Assembly (NCBI GenBank): GCA_018657655.1
Contig: JABHWQ010000170.1
Location: 1 to 10,812, forward strand
DNA from: Chloroflexota bacterium
Lineage (GTDB): Bacteria > Chloroflexota > Dehalococcoidia > SZUA-161 > SpSt-899
Direction: 5' to 3'
DNA length: 10,812 bases
Each line of letters begins with the position of its first letter. Position 1 is the first letter of the stretch. The notes below the pieces were generated by a model that saw only the letters and a list, made by a program, of their open reading frames with translations, ran no database searches and was not told the DNA's origin. The position numbers and the translations under genes are program-made. Of this stretch, positions 1-6,209 are shown piece by piece.

Positions 1-1
1 A

Positions 2-616
2 GATCCCGAATCCAAAGAGCTGCTGGATGTGATCGCCCGCAACGTCGACTACATGAAACATCTGGTGGAAAAAACTCTCCAGCTCGCCACCATCAGTTCG
101 ATGGAGAATGCGTCATTTGACATAAGTAAGGTGCGCCTTTCCAGAGCAGTTGATGATCTCATAAAACGAAAAGAATACCAATTTACCCAAAACAATGTTA
201 CTGTTGAGAATCGGATTGAGCAAGATGTGACTGTTTCGGCTGACAAACTGCGGCTTTTGGAAGTGTTTGATAATCTAGCCTCAAATGCAATCAAGTTTAT
301 GCCGCGAGGTGGTAATTTGACCTTTGATACTCAGGTCAATGGTGAATTTGCTATTGTGAATGTAAGTGACACAGGTATCGGGATATCATCAGTTCAGATG
401 GGCCATATATTTGACGAATTCTACAAAGCCGATCAGTCCAGACACGATCTTGATTCTTCAGGACTCGGGCTCACTATATGCAGGCGCATTGTTGAAAAAC
501 ATGGCGGCGGAATATGGGCAGAAAGCGAGGGGCTTGGGAGCGGAACGGTCTTTTCTTTCACTATTCCACTACATGTCCGAGCCTTTGGACAAGATGCGTT
601 ATGTGCTAGACAATAG
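2..616 (+). CDS. Sensor histidine kinase, C-terminal part (5' end outside window)
   Basis: The frame is open from the window edge, so the GTG at 29 is internal and not the start. The visible protein begins in the second helix of the dimerisation/phosphotransfer domain (RNVDYMKHLVEKTLQLA); the phospho-accepting His lies upstream of the window. A complete HATPase_c domain follows: N-box with DNLASNAIKF, G1 box DTGIGIS, F-box HIFDEFYKAD, and G2 box SSGLGLTICRRIVEKHGG, ending in the usual GSGTVFSFTIPL strand. The enzyme would bind ATP, phosphorylate itself and pass phosphate to a response regulator. The receiver gene starts 11 bases downstream and is the obvious partner. Sensor domains and membrane topology cannot be judged. 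The last dozen residues beyond the ATPase fold look like unremarkable tail. Confidence 0.93.
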   Translation, partial: DPESKELLDVIARNVDYMKHLVEKTLQLATISSMENASFDISKVRLSRAVDDLIKRKEYQFTQNNVTVENRIEQDVTVSADKLRLLEVFDNLASNAIKFMPRGGNLTFDTQVNGEFAIVNVSDTGIGISSVQMGHIFDEFYKADQSRHDLDSSGLGLTICRRIVEKHGGGIWAESEGLGSGTVFSFTIPLHVRAFGQDALCARQ

Positions 617-627
617 GAGGAAGTGGA

Positions 628-1029
628 GTGGAAAGGAATGTAATGGTTGTTGACGATGAGTTAGATATAAGGGTAACTGTAAAAGCGGTTTTGGGTCCCA
701 GAGGATTCAACGTGATGCTGGTAGAAAGCGGTGCCAAATGCATCGAAGAACTCGAGAACGGATTCAAAGGTGTGATTTTAATGGATGTGATGATGCCCGA
801 TATGGATGGTTGGGCAACTGTGAGAGAAATTACGAATAGAGGCCTGCAGAAGGGGAACATAATTTCTATGCTTACAGCCAAGCATGAACCGGATACTGAT
901 CTGGAAGAGCTGGCAGAAAGTGTAATTTATTACGTAAGGAAACCATTCGAGCCGAACGAGCTTGTTGCTGTTGTAGGGGAGTATTGCGATCTACTGGTAG
1001 AAATGAACGGCGAGGGATCAAATGATTAG
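628..1029 (+). CDS. Single-domain response regulator (receiver only)
   Basis: A 133-residue receiver domain with no output domain. The acidic pair is D9-D10, the phospho-acceptor is D53 in LMDVMMPDMDG, the switch Thr is T83 in MLTA, and the conserved Lys is K105 in VRKPF, so every key residue is present. The start is GTG at 628, supported by AGGAGG at 615-620 seven bases upstream, overlapping the stop of the kinase gene. That tight coupling makes the upstream kinase the probable phosphodonor. Without an output domain it must act by protein contact, as CheY and Spo0F do. It is followed in the same reading frame, 39 bases on, by a receiver-less CheB, so the two may form a split CheB. The receiver itself resembles kinase-associated receivers more than a CheB receiver, so this is only a possibility. 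Confidence 0.93.
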   Translation: MERNVMVVDDELDIRVTVKAVLGPRGFNVMLVESGAKCIEELENGFKGVILMDVMMPDMDGWATVREITNRGLQKGNIISMLTAKHEPDTDLEELAESVIYYVRKPFEPNELVAVVGEYCDLLVEMNGEGSND

Positions 1030-1068
1030 CTGTTTTATGAAATCGGTCGATGTCAACAGAGGGCGTTC

Positions 1069-1680
1069 ATGCTAAGTTGCGAAACCCTGGTTGTCATCGG
1101 AGCTTCAACTGGAGGTCCTCAAACTGTGAGACGAGTGATTTCACAGTTGCCAGTCATTGACGCCTGCATAATCATAGTTCAACACATGCCGATACATGTG
1201 AATCAATCGATTACTAGGTCGATTGCACGTTTGACCGATATGGAAGTGAAAATCGCCGAAGATGGGATGCGCCTGCAAAAAGGACAAATACTTGTGGCGC
1301 CAAGCGAAGTTCATTTGGAACTGGTTGATAACCAGATCGTGAGGCTTGTTGAAGGTGAGAAAGTGAACTTCGTCTGTCCTGCGATAGATGTTACCATAAA
1401 TTCTATCCAGGATTCCCCAAAAATCAGAGTCATCGGCGTTATTCTTACAGGTATGGGTTCGGATGGAGCAACCGGGATTAGTCATATAAGAAGCTTGGGT
1501 GGAGTAACTATTGCACAAGATGAAGCAAGCAGCGTGATCTACGGTATGCCCAGGGCTGCAGTTGAAACAGATAATGTGGATTTTATCCTTCCGCCTGAGC
1601 TGATAGGGGACAAGATCTCCGAACTGGTAAACAGCGGGAACTCGCTGTGGGAGCGGTTTGAAGAAACTCCCTGTGCTTAA
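1069..1680 (+). CDS. Stand-alone CheB-type methylesterase domain (no receiver)
   Basis: At 203 residues this corresponds to the C-terminal catalytic half of CheB only. The Ser-His-Asp triad is visible: S13 in GASTGG, H39 in VQHMP and D132 in GMGSDGATG. The C-terminal GVTIAQDEASSVIYGMPRAA is also standard. CheB removes methyl groups from, or deamidates, glutamyl side chains of chemoreceptors. Without a receiver to block the active site it may be constitutively active, or be controlled by the separate receiver encoded just upstream. The ATG has only a weak purine-rich ribosome site (AGAGGG, 1058-1063), and the frame is closed upstream by the TAG at 1027. A full-length CheB is encoded at 6210, so this is a second, divergent copy. 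Its stop overlaps that of the convergent minus-strand gene by four bases. Confidence 0.9.
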   Translation: MLSCETLVVIGASTGGPQTVRRVISQLPVIDACIIIVQHMPIHVNQSITRSIARLTDMEVKIAEDGMRLQKGQILVAPSEVHLELVDNQIVRLVEGEKVNFVCPAIDVTINSIQDSPKIRVIGVILTGMGSDGATGISHIRSLGGVTIAQDEASSVIYGMPRAAVETDNVDFILPPELIGDKISELVNSGNSLWERFEETPCA

Positions 1681-2063
1681 AATTCGCAGGTCTCATTTAT
1701 AATGCGTTGCAGTTCGGTCAGTTCACATGGCTTCTTCAGAAAAGCTGTGGCGCCCATACCCATTGCAGTAGATTCAATCACCGATTCCGGATCAGCCACA
1801 CCGGTCAGCATGATTACAACAGCATTTGGATACGTTGTTTTTAGCTGATGCAGAACCTCAAATTCATTCATATCCGGCATGTTAACATCCAGGAGGATCA
1901 CATCGAAAACTCCCTGTGATCCTAACAGCAAGGCTTCCCGCCCATTCCTAGTTGTTAATACATCATAGCCTTTCTTGGTTAGATAACGATATATAATATC
2001 TCTTACTACTTTCTCATCATCCACTACTAATACAGATATTGGTTGTTCCGCAGGGGTCATCAT
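1677..2063 (-). CDS. Single-domain response regulator (receiver only)
   Basis: A receiver of 128 residues: acidic pair D15-D16, phospho-acceptor D59 in LLDVNMPDM, T87 in MLTG and K111 in KKP. The loop after the phospho-Asp reads DMNEFE, so the Gly normally found in DMDGFE is Glu; the other key residues are intact and phosphorylation is expected. Two adjacent ATGs could start it. The ribosome site GGGGAGG (complement of 2067-2073) is only three bases from the outer ATG at 2063 and six from the inner one at 2060, so the inner start may be preferred, costing one residue. It lies downstream of the decayed kinase on the same strand, so it has probably lost its original donor and may be served by another kinase. 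Its stop shares TTAA with the convergent CheB domain. Confidence 0.92.
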   Translation of the reverse strand: MMTPAEQPISVLVVDDEKVVRDIIYRYLTKKGYDVLTTRNGREALLLGSQGVFDVILLDVNMPDMNEFEVLHQLKTTYPNAVVIMLTGVADPESVIESTAMGMGATAFLKKPCELTELQRIINETCEF

Positions 2064-2066
2064 TTA

Positions 2067-2073
2067 CCTCCCC
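2067..2073 (-). promoter_or_regulatory. Ribosome binding site of minus-strand receiver
   Basis: On the minus strand this reads GGGGAGG. It lies 3 bases from the ATG at 2063 and 6 bases from the ATG at 2060; the second spacing is closer to the usual optimum. Confidence 0.7.
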
Positions 2074-2115
2074 AAATGATCAGGTATTTTTGTACTGATT
2101 CATTAGAGACTTATA

Positions 2116-3060
2116 TCAATTATTAGTTCCTGTTGTATCAGGTATAATTGGTAACTCGATAGTGAAGGCTGTTCCTTTTCCTTCCCCACTTTTAGCACTG
2201 ATTTCCCTGCCATGGTTCTTAGTGATACCATAGCAAATACTGAGACCCAGACCCGCTCCCTTACCAACGTCTTTGGTGATAAAGAGAGGCTCGAATACCC
2301 TGTCCAGCATTTCCGGGGATATGCCGGGTCCGTCATCATTGAATGTTATGTTCATTTCTTCACCGTTACTTTTACGGGTTTCAATGGTAGGAGTGCCGCC
2401 AGCATGAGCTTCCATCATGGCTTGTGCTGCGTTGTTTGTCATATTCAGAAATACGTGTTTTAATCCTTGAGTATTGCCCTTGATAGCAAGATTATTTCGA
2501 TTCAACTTGCGATATATCCTTTCAATTGCTGGACTACCCGCAAGTCGAATTCCTCTTAATCCTCCGGGTGAATGAAGGTCAGCAAATCCCTATTAAACAG
2601 CTCCTCTTCGGAGAATCCCGTATCAATCATTACTTGCTGATTAGCAGTTGCGATTCTCCCATTATGTACCATGACAGAAGCCACTGGGGATCCGTCAACG
2701 GGAAAATCAAAGGGAGAATAGGCAAGCGCTGCAATATCAAATATACGGATTAAGAACCAGGTACTGTTCTTCCTGCCGTCTTGGGCAGTAGAGGCTGAGA
2801 AGCTCGCAATGAAGAGTTTTGCGCGTTTTGTTCTCAGAGTGCACAGGCTGATCTTTGAATCGGGGAATCCTCCTTTTATGATGGCCTGCAGTTTTCCCCC
2901 TTTTAGCTCGTCCGAGCAATAGCCGAGAATCTCTTGATCTGCCGCGCTACAACCAACCACTATCTTTGAAGTGTCTGTCCAGATTAGAGCTTCCGGAGAG
3001 AGTTCGCACTAGAAGTAGCAGCCGAAATCTCTTCTTTGCTAATGTTGTATATTGCTGAAG
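2116..3060 (-). pseudogene. Decayed PAS histidine kinase
   Basis: Read from 3060 downwards, pieces of one kinase lie in order but in different frames. A PAS-like segment (EALIWTDTSKIVVGCSAADQ, then EILGY) follows a TAG at 3009-3011. Just upstream another frame reads EISAATSSANSL, which suggests a frameshift. A second PAS domain begins at VMVHNGRIATANQQ and runs to FIHPED, where it meets a TAA at 2556-2558. The same frame then continues as EEFDLRVVQQLKGYIAS, which is what a PAS domain should have there, so the TAA looks like a point mutation. The rest of that PAS and the whole dimerisation domain are absent. From about 2505 a different frame encodes an intact-looking ATPase domain: N-box HVFLNMTNNAAQAM, G1 DDGPGIS, G2 GAGLGLSICYGI. 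A TTG at 2505 could start the ATPase piece alone, but without a phospho-His it could not act as a kinase. It precedes a receiver gene on the same strand, the usual pair arrangement. Confidence 0.82.
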
Positions 3061-3489
3061 TATATTCAGACAATGTATTCGTCCTGAAATTCTGATTAAT
3101 AATATAGACATAGACCTCTGTGCATCAGTTTGCCATCACTGCCACCCAAGCGACACAGGGATGATACTCATCTGTGCGACGGGTTCTCCCTCATTTTGAT
3201 ACTTGTTACCTCTTCATTACAGGCAATCTATGTCGGAAATAGTGAGGGCAAAAACACTTCAATTATTGGGTGTTTCCTTGTAGAAAAGATTGGTGACTTC
3301 TCAGTGTCTCGATCTTTTGGCCCATGCTAACATCAAGCTATATAGCGTAGTCGGTACGAGACTATGTACTCCTTGTGTCGTGGTCAGGGGACATGTTCGG
3401 CCATTAGTAAAAGGAAGCGAGTAATTTATCGGTGATATTGGAGAGTCAATGCCTCGGAAGAAACAACGATTGATGATAAGGAATAACCA
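3061..3489. other. Intergenic stretch without a recognisable gene
   Basis: No frame here gives a convincing protein; a 66-codon plus-strand frame (3130-3330) has no good ribosome site or familiar motif. A short minus-strand frame from about 3124 to 3070 (VYVYIINQNFRTN) could be more of the decayed kinase, but this is very uncertain. There is a 10-base perfect palindrome, GCTATATAGC, at 3337-3346. The promoter of the downstream operon may lie here, but no paired -35 and -10 boxes of good quality were found. Confidence 0.5.
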
Positions 3490-3756
3490 ATGGCTCTCAA
3501 GAAGGAAAGACTATCTAAAAATACTTCTCAAGATGATTTAACTGTCAGAAAAACAGGACTGTCGGCTTCTGCTGGTTTAATAAAACCACTTCAAAGGCAA
3601 CAAAGTGAAATTGCCGATGAAGGTGTTTTCTACGCGGAGGCTAAAAAGCAAGGATGGATTAACTCTCACGGGTGTGCTTGGACATACTCGTGGGCTGTGA
3701 GTGCTGAGGCCAATGTCTTCAGCTTTGGTGATGAGGCCCTGCTATGTTTACGATAG
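3490..3756 (+). CDS. Doubtful small protein, or structured leader region
   Basis: An 88-codon frame with ATG at 3490 and a fair ribosome site (AAGGA, 3478-3482, seven bases upstream). The first half, for example DDLTVRKTGLSASAGLIKP, looks like ordinary soluble protein. The second half is rich in Trp and small residues (HGCAWTYSWAVSAEANVF) and matches nothing I recognise. There is no signal peptide or membrane segment. The DNA of the second half can fold into several consecutive hairpins, and the last 20 bases form one side of a terminator-like stem, so this may be an untranslated structured leader that is open by chance. No function is proposed. It is 93 bases upstream of cheW on the same strand. 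Confidence 0.35.
   Translation: MALKKERLSKNTSQDDLTVRKTGLSASAGLIKPLQRQQSEIADEGVFYAEAKKQGWINSHGCAWTYSWAVSAEANVFSFGDEALLCLR
3665..3723 (+). other. Cluster of potential RNA hairpins upstream of cheW
   Basis: Three stems can be drawn by eye. CTCAC (3665-3669) pairs with GTGAG (3697-3701). Inside it, GGGTGTG (3670-3676) pairs with CATACTC (3683-3689), including two G-U pairs, around a six-base loop. Next, GCTGAG (3703-3708) pairs with TTCAGC (3718-3723), including one G-U pair. This would fit a structured leader or riboswitch-like element, but I could not match it to a known class. Confidence 0.3.
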
Positions 3757-3798
3757 ACACGCACTTTTGTGCGTCCTACTGTAACGCGGGGCCTTTTT
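3734..3798 (+). terminator. Terminator-like stem with nested hairpin and T tract
   Basis: AGGCCCTGC (3734-3742) pairs over nine positions with GCGGGGCCT (3786-3794), with one G-U pair. Inside it TTAC (3748-3751) can pair with GTAA (3781-3784), and a perfect six-base hairpin ACGCAC-TTTT-GTGCGT occupies 3759-3774. Five T's at 3794-3798 follow the outer stem, the first being its last base. It lies 51 bases before the cheW start, so it may end a short upstream transcript or act as an attenuator for the chemotaxis operon. Confidence 0.5.
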
Positions 3799-3838
3799 GG
3801 GGGTTTGGGCGATTGCCCTTGGAAAGGAATCTTGAGAG

Positions 3839-3843
3839 AGGTG
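3839..3843 (+). promoter_or_regulatory. Ribosome binding site fixing the cheW start
   Basis: AGGTG sits six bases before the ATG at 3850. The frame is open further upstream to a GTG at 3769, but that start lies inside the 3759-3774 hairpin and would add 27 residues foreign to CheW, so 3850 is preferred. Confidence 0.65.
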
Positions 3844-3849
3844 AATTGT

Positions 3850-4506
3850 ATGAGCAGTAGTTCAACAAGCCTGGAACAACAATTGGTGATCTTTACTCTA
3901 TCCAACGAATCTTATGGCGTGGATATTGCCAAAGTAAGTGGCATCGAGAGAATGCACGAAGTGACCAGAGTGCCTAGGACACCTGAATTTGTACAAGGAG
4001 TCATAAACCTGAGAGGCAGGGTAATTCCGGTGGTACACCTGCGCAGACTTTTCAATTTGCCGGAAGGCGATGTTACCAAAGAAACCCGCATCGTGGTAGT
4101 TGATATCGGGGGGCAGCCAATTGGCATCCAGGTGGATGAGGTAACAGAAGTGTTGACCATCGCGACAGATTCCATAGATCCGGCATCTGCGGTAATAACA
4201 TCTGCTGATTCCGACTATTTATTAGGGATAGCCAAACTCGATGATAAGCTGGTAATTCTGCTGGATTTGGAAAAAGTTCTTTCTGTCAATCAGACTTCAC
4301 AGTTGTCCAAAGTAACATCACGGGACAGTAAAGAAGTGCCTAACACGGTTGAAGTAAATACTTCTGAACAGGAAGTGGAGGCTTTTACTGACAGTGGGGC
4401 AGTTGCAGAGTTTGAAGAAGAACTTTCGCAAGAACTTGAATCACCAGCAAAGCCAAAGACAAAAGCCAAAAAATCCAAAAACACGAAGAAAGCAAGTTCA
4501 AAATAG
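3850..4506 (+). CDS. cheW: Chemotaxis coupling protein CheW with C-terminal extension
   Basis: CheW is a cytoplasmic SH3-like scaffold that links CheA to chemoreceptors in the signalling array. Of 218 residues, about 10-145 are the CheW domain: QQLVIFTLSNESYGVDIAKV at the start, the hallmark INLRGRVIPVVHLR at 53-66, and KLVILLDLEKVL at 133-144. CheW proteins are commonly about 150-170 residues. This one adds a low-complexity tail of about 70 residues, first Ser/Thr/Glu-rich and acidic (EFEEELSQELE), then strongly basic (KPKTKAKKSKNTKKASSK). The tail is probably disordered and could bind a partner, nucleic acid or membrane; this is inference. It is the first clear gene of the operon, preceded by a possible attenuator. 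CheA, its main partner, is not in the window. Confidence 0.95.
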   Translation: MSSSSTSLEQQLVIFTLSNESYGVDIAKVSGIERMHEVTRVPRTPEFVQGVINLRGRVIPVVHLRRLFNLPEGDVTKETRIVVVDIGGQPIGIQVDEVTEVLTIATDSIDPASAVITSADSDYLLGIAKLDDKLVILLDLEKVLSVNQTSQLSKVTSRDSKEVPNTVEVNTSEQEVEAFTDSGAVAEFEEELSQELESPAKPKTKAKKSKNTKKASSK

Positions 4507-4527
4507 AATGGTTCATTGGTTGTTGGA

Positions 4528-4546
4528 GACGAGAACTCGTCATTTT
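4528..4546 (+). terminator. Weak stem-loop with short T run after cheW
   Basis: GACGA (4528-4532) pairs with TCGTC (4537-4541) around GAAC, and four T's follow after one A. The stem is short, so full termination is unlikely; it could lower read-through from cheW to cheC or be chance. Confidence 0.25.
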
Positions 4547-4600
4547 CCGGCAAAATAGTAAGTCCAAATCAATTACTTTATCAACTCAAAGGAGGAACGA

Positions 4601-5236
4601 ATGGAGGGTGTCCAAAGATCAGGGGTATACGAGGTCGAACTGGCCAGATGGACTGAACTGGTTGGGCAAGGAACTCATAACGCAGTCTTAGGTCTTTCTG
4701 AAATGGTTGGAGTAAAGATAAGAGTTACTGCTCTAGATCTCAAGGAAATCCCCGTAAGAAATGCAGCGGATTTAGTTGGGGGAGCCGAGAACGAAGTTGT
4801 GGTGATCTATTTAGGGATAGTCGGGGGAGCTACCGGACACATCATGTTGGTTTACCCCATAAACGTTGCTTTTGGTTTGGTTGACATGTTAATGGGTGAG
4901 GAAATTGGGACAACCCAGGAACTCGGTGAAATGGAGGCATCTGCGTTGCAGGAAATGGGGAATATTACCGGTTCGTTTTTCCTCAATTCCGTGGCCGATA
5001 ATACCGGAATGCAACTTATGCCTACGCCACCTACAGTAATGATCGATATGGCAGGTGCAATTATTGATGCAGCATTAGCTGAGATCATGGTTGAACGCGA
5101 TGAACTGTTTGCAATGGAAACCGTATTCTCGACCGATATTCGGGATATTACGGGGACTCTATTGGTCCTACCTACTGCTGAATTCATGGACGTCATGTTA
5201 GAGCAAAACCGTAAATATGCGAGGGTGCAATGGTAA
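4601..5236 (+). CDS. cheC: CheY-P phosphatase CheC
   Basis: CheC dephosphorylates CheY-P and is stimulated by CheD binding, giving feedback between adaptation and output. The protein is 211 residues, the normal length, with the two-fold repeated CheC/FliY fold. The family active-site pattern is D/S-x3-E-x2-N-x22-P. The second site fits exactly: S114, E118, N121 (SALQEMGN) and P144. The first site does not: it reads TELVGQGTHNA, with E19 kept but Gly at the Asn position, so only one site should work. The ATG has a very strong ribosome site, AAAGGAGG at 4588-4595. The last seven bases overlap the start of cheD, implying translational coupling and matched amounts of the two partners. FliY and CheX are relatives, but the CheD neighbour and lack of a FliN domain favour CheC. 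Confidence 0.93.
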   Translation: MEGVQRSGVYEVELARWTELVGQGTHNAVLGLSEMVGVKIRVTALDLKEIPVRNAADLVGGAENEVVVIYLGIVGGATGHIMLVYPINVAFGLVDMLMGEEIGTTQELGEMEASALQEMGNITGSFFLNSVADNTGMQLMPTPPTVMIDMAGAIIDAALAEIMVERDELFAMETVFSTDIRDITGTLLVLPTAEFMDVMLEQNRKYARVQW

Positions 5237-5739
5237 CAGGAGCAACCGTTCAAGAAAAATCCATTGCTGCGAACTTGGGTGAAATAAAGGTATCAAATGA
5301 TCCTCAAGTTACGTTATCTTGCCTTGGAGTAGGTTCCTGCATCGCGCTTTGTATGTATGACCCGGAAAACAAAATCGGGGGTATGGCACATATCGTATTG
5401 CCTATAAGTAATAACAGTGCAAGGGCAAAAGAAAACGCAACCAAGTACGCCGATATAGCAATTCCCGAATTACTCCATCAAATGCGCCAGCAGGGAGCAG
5501 TAAGGTCCAAAATAGTAACCAGGATATCCGGCGGCGCCCAAATGTTCAATTCAGCAAGTAGCAACACCTTTGATACTGGGGCAAGGAATATTGAGGCAGT
5601 CAAGAAAGTACTAGCTGAAGAAGTCATTAAAATATCTGCTGAAGACACGGGTGGAAGAAAAGGTCGTACAGTGAGGTTGTTTGTCGGTACTGGTTCAGTA
5701 AGTGTGAAAACCGTCGGCGAGCCCGCAAAAGAATTATGA
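5230..5739 (+). CDS. cheD: Chemoreceptor glutamine deamidase CheD
   Basis: CheD deamidates specific Gln residues in chemoreceptors and also binds and activates CheC. The 169 residues show the family core: GVGSCIALCMYDP with catalytic C37, and IGGMAHIVLP with H54. The 17-residue Cys-His spacing equals that of Thermotoga maritima CheD (Cys27, His44). The third catalytic residue there is Thr21, six before the Cys; here that position is C31, with S30 and T28 nearby, so the triad is altered or shifted. GARNIEAVKKVL and the C-terminal TVRLFVGTGSVSVKTV are also typical. The start ATG lies inside the end of cheC (ATGGTAA), and the ribosome site is within cheC coding sequence (GCGAGGGTG). An alternative start is not needed. 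Confidence 0.93.
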   Translation: MVTGATVQEKSIAANLGEIKVSNDPQVTLSCLGVGSCIALCMYDPENKIGGMAHIVLPISNNSARAKENATKYADIAIPELLHQMRQQGAVRSKIVTRISGGAQMFNSASSNTFDTGARNIEAVKKVLAEEVIKISAEDTGGRKGRTVRLFVGTGSVSVKTVGEPAKEL

Positions 5740-5784
5740 ATTCCCCCAATTTGTGTAAACAGGAAAAACAGGAGGAGAACAAAT

Positions 5785-6141
5785 ATGCCAAAAGTACTCG
5801 TTGTTGATGATGCGCAGTTTATGCGAATGAGAGCCGTGAAATTACTTACTCAGAATGGATATGAGTGTATTGAAGCAGCAAATGGGGTTCAGGCTGTGGA
5901 CAAGTACAAATCAGAAAAGCCTGATGCAGTGATGCTGGATATTACCATGCCTGATATGGATGGATTGGAAGCACTAAAACAAATCCAGAAAATAGACTCC
6001 AATGCAAAAGTCACCATGGTTACTGCGATGGGACAGCAGTCTATTGTGATGGAAGCTATAAAAGCAGGAGCCAAAGATTTCGTGGTGAAGCCGTTTGATC
6101 CTAATCGCGTTCTCGCCGCCGTTCAGAAGATGCTTGGCTAA
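5785..6141 (+). CDS. cheY: Chemotaxis response regulator CheY
   Basis: A 118-residue receiver with all functional residues: D8-D9, phospho-acceptor D52 in MLDITMPDMDG, T80 in MVTAMG and K102 in VVKPF. The compact size and the neighbouring cheC, cheD and cheB make it the output CheY of this pathway: phosphorylated by CheA, dephosphorylated by CheC, and binding a motor or other effector as CheY-P. The start has a strong ribosome site, GGAGGAG at 5771-5777, seven bases upstream. In T. maritima-like CheY proteins the VTAMGQQ stretch is similar. The FliM-like docking peptide of the protein at 9262 is a plausible target. A stem-loop separates it from cheB. Confidence 0.95.
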   Translation: MPKVLVVDDAQFMRMRAVKLLTQNGYECIEAANGVQAVDKYKSEKPDAVMLDITMPDMDGLEALKQIQKIDSNAKVTMVTAMGQQSIVMEAIKAGAKDFVVKPFDPNRVLAAVQKMLG

Positions 6142-6163
6142 ACATTATCAGGATTATTAAAGC

Positions 6164-6194
6164 GTCATATCGCAACCGGCAGGTGTGATATGAC
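6164..6194 (+). other. 11-bp stem-loop between cheY and cheB
   Basis: GTCATATCGCA (6164-6174) pairs with TGTGATATGAC (6184-6194), ten Watson-Crick pairs and one G-U, around the nine-base loop ACCGGCAGG. It is not followed by a T run, and the cheB ribosome site AGGAG begins five bases later (6199-6203). An RNA processing or stability element, a brake on cheB translation, or a protein-binding inverted repeat are all possible. Confidence 0.6.
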
Positions 6195-6209
6195 TGTTAG
6201 GAGAACACT

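Noticed and set aside
628..1680. Reading the TAG at 1027 as a translated codon to make a fused CheB
   Set aside because: The downstream ATG works as a start, no sign of stop-codon recoding was found, and the receiver is not CheB-like.
2212..2463. Plus-strand frame opposite the decayed kinase's ATPase domain
   Set aside because: The minus-strand frame carries clear N, G1 and G2 boxes; the plus-strand frame has no recognisable features.
3130..3330. 66-codon plus-strand frame in the intergenic stretch
   Set aside because: No ribosome site, no familiar motif and low-complexity hydrophobic residues; it looks like chance.
3420..3480. Minus-strand CCGATAA resembling a flagellar sigma-28 -10 box, and a nearby TTGACT
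   Set aside because: No TAAA at the proper distance upstream, and the TTGACT has no good -10 box at 16-18 bases.
3560..3800. Possible known riboswitch (GEMM c-di-GMP, cobalamin) before cheW, suggested by CACGCAC and CTACTGTAACG
   Set aside because: The remaining conserved blocks of either class are missing; only short words match.
3769..3849. Longer cheW start at GTG 3769
   Set aside because: It lies inside a hairpin, has no ribosome site, and adds 27 residues unlike any CheW; ATG 3850 has a proper site.
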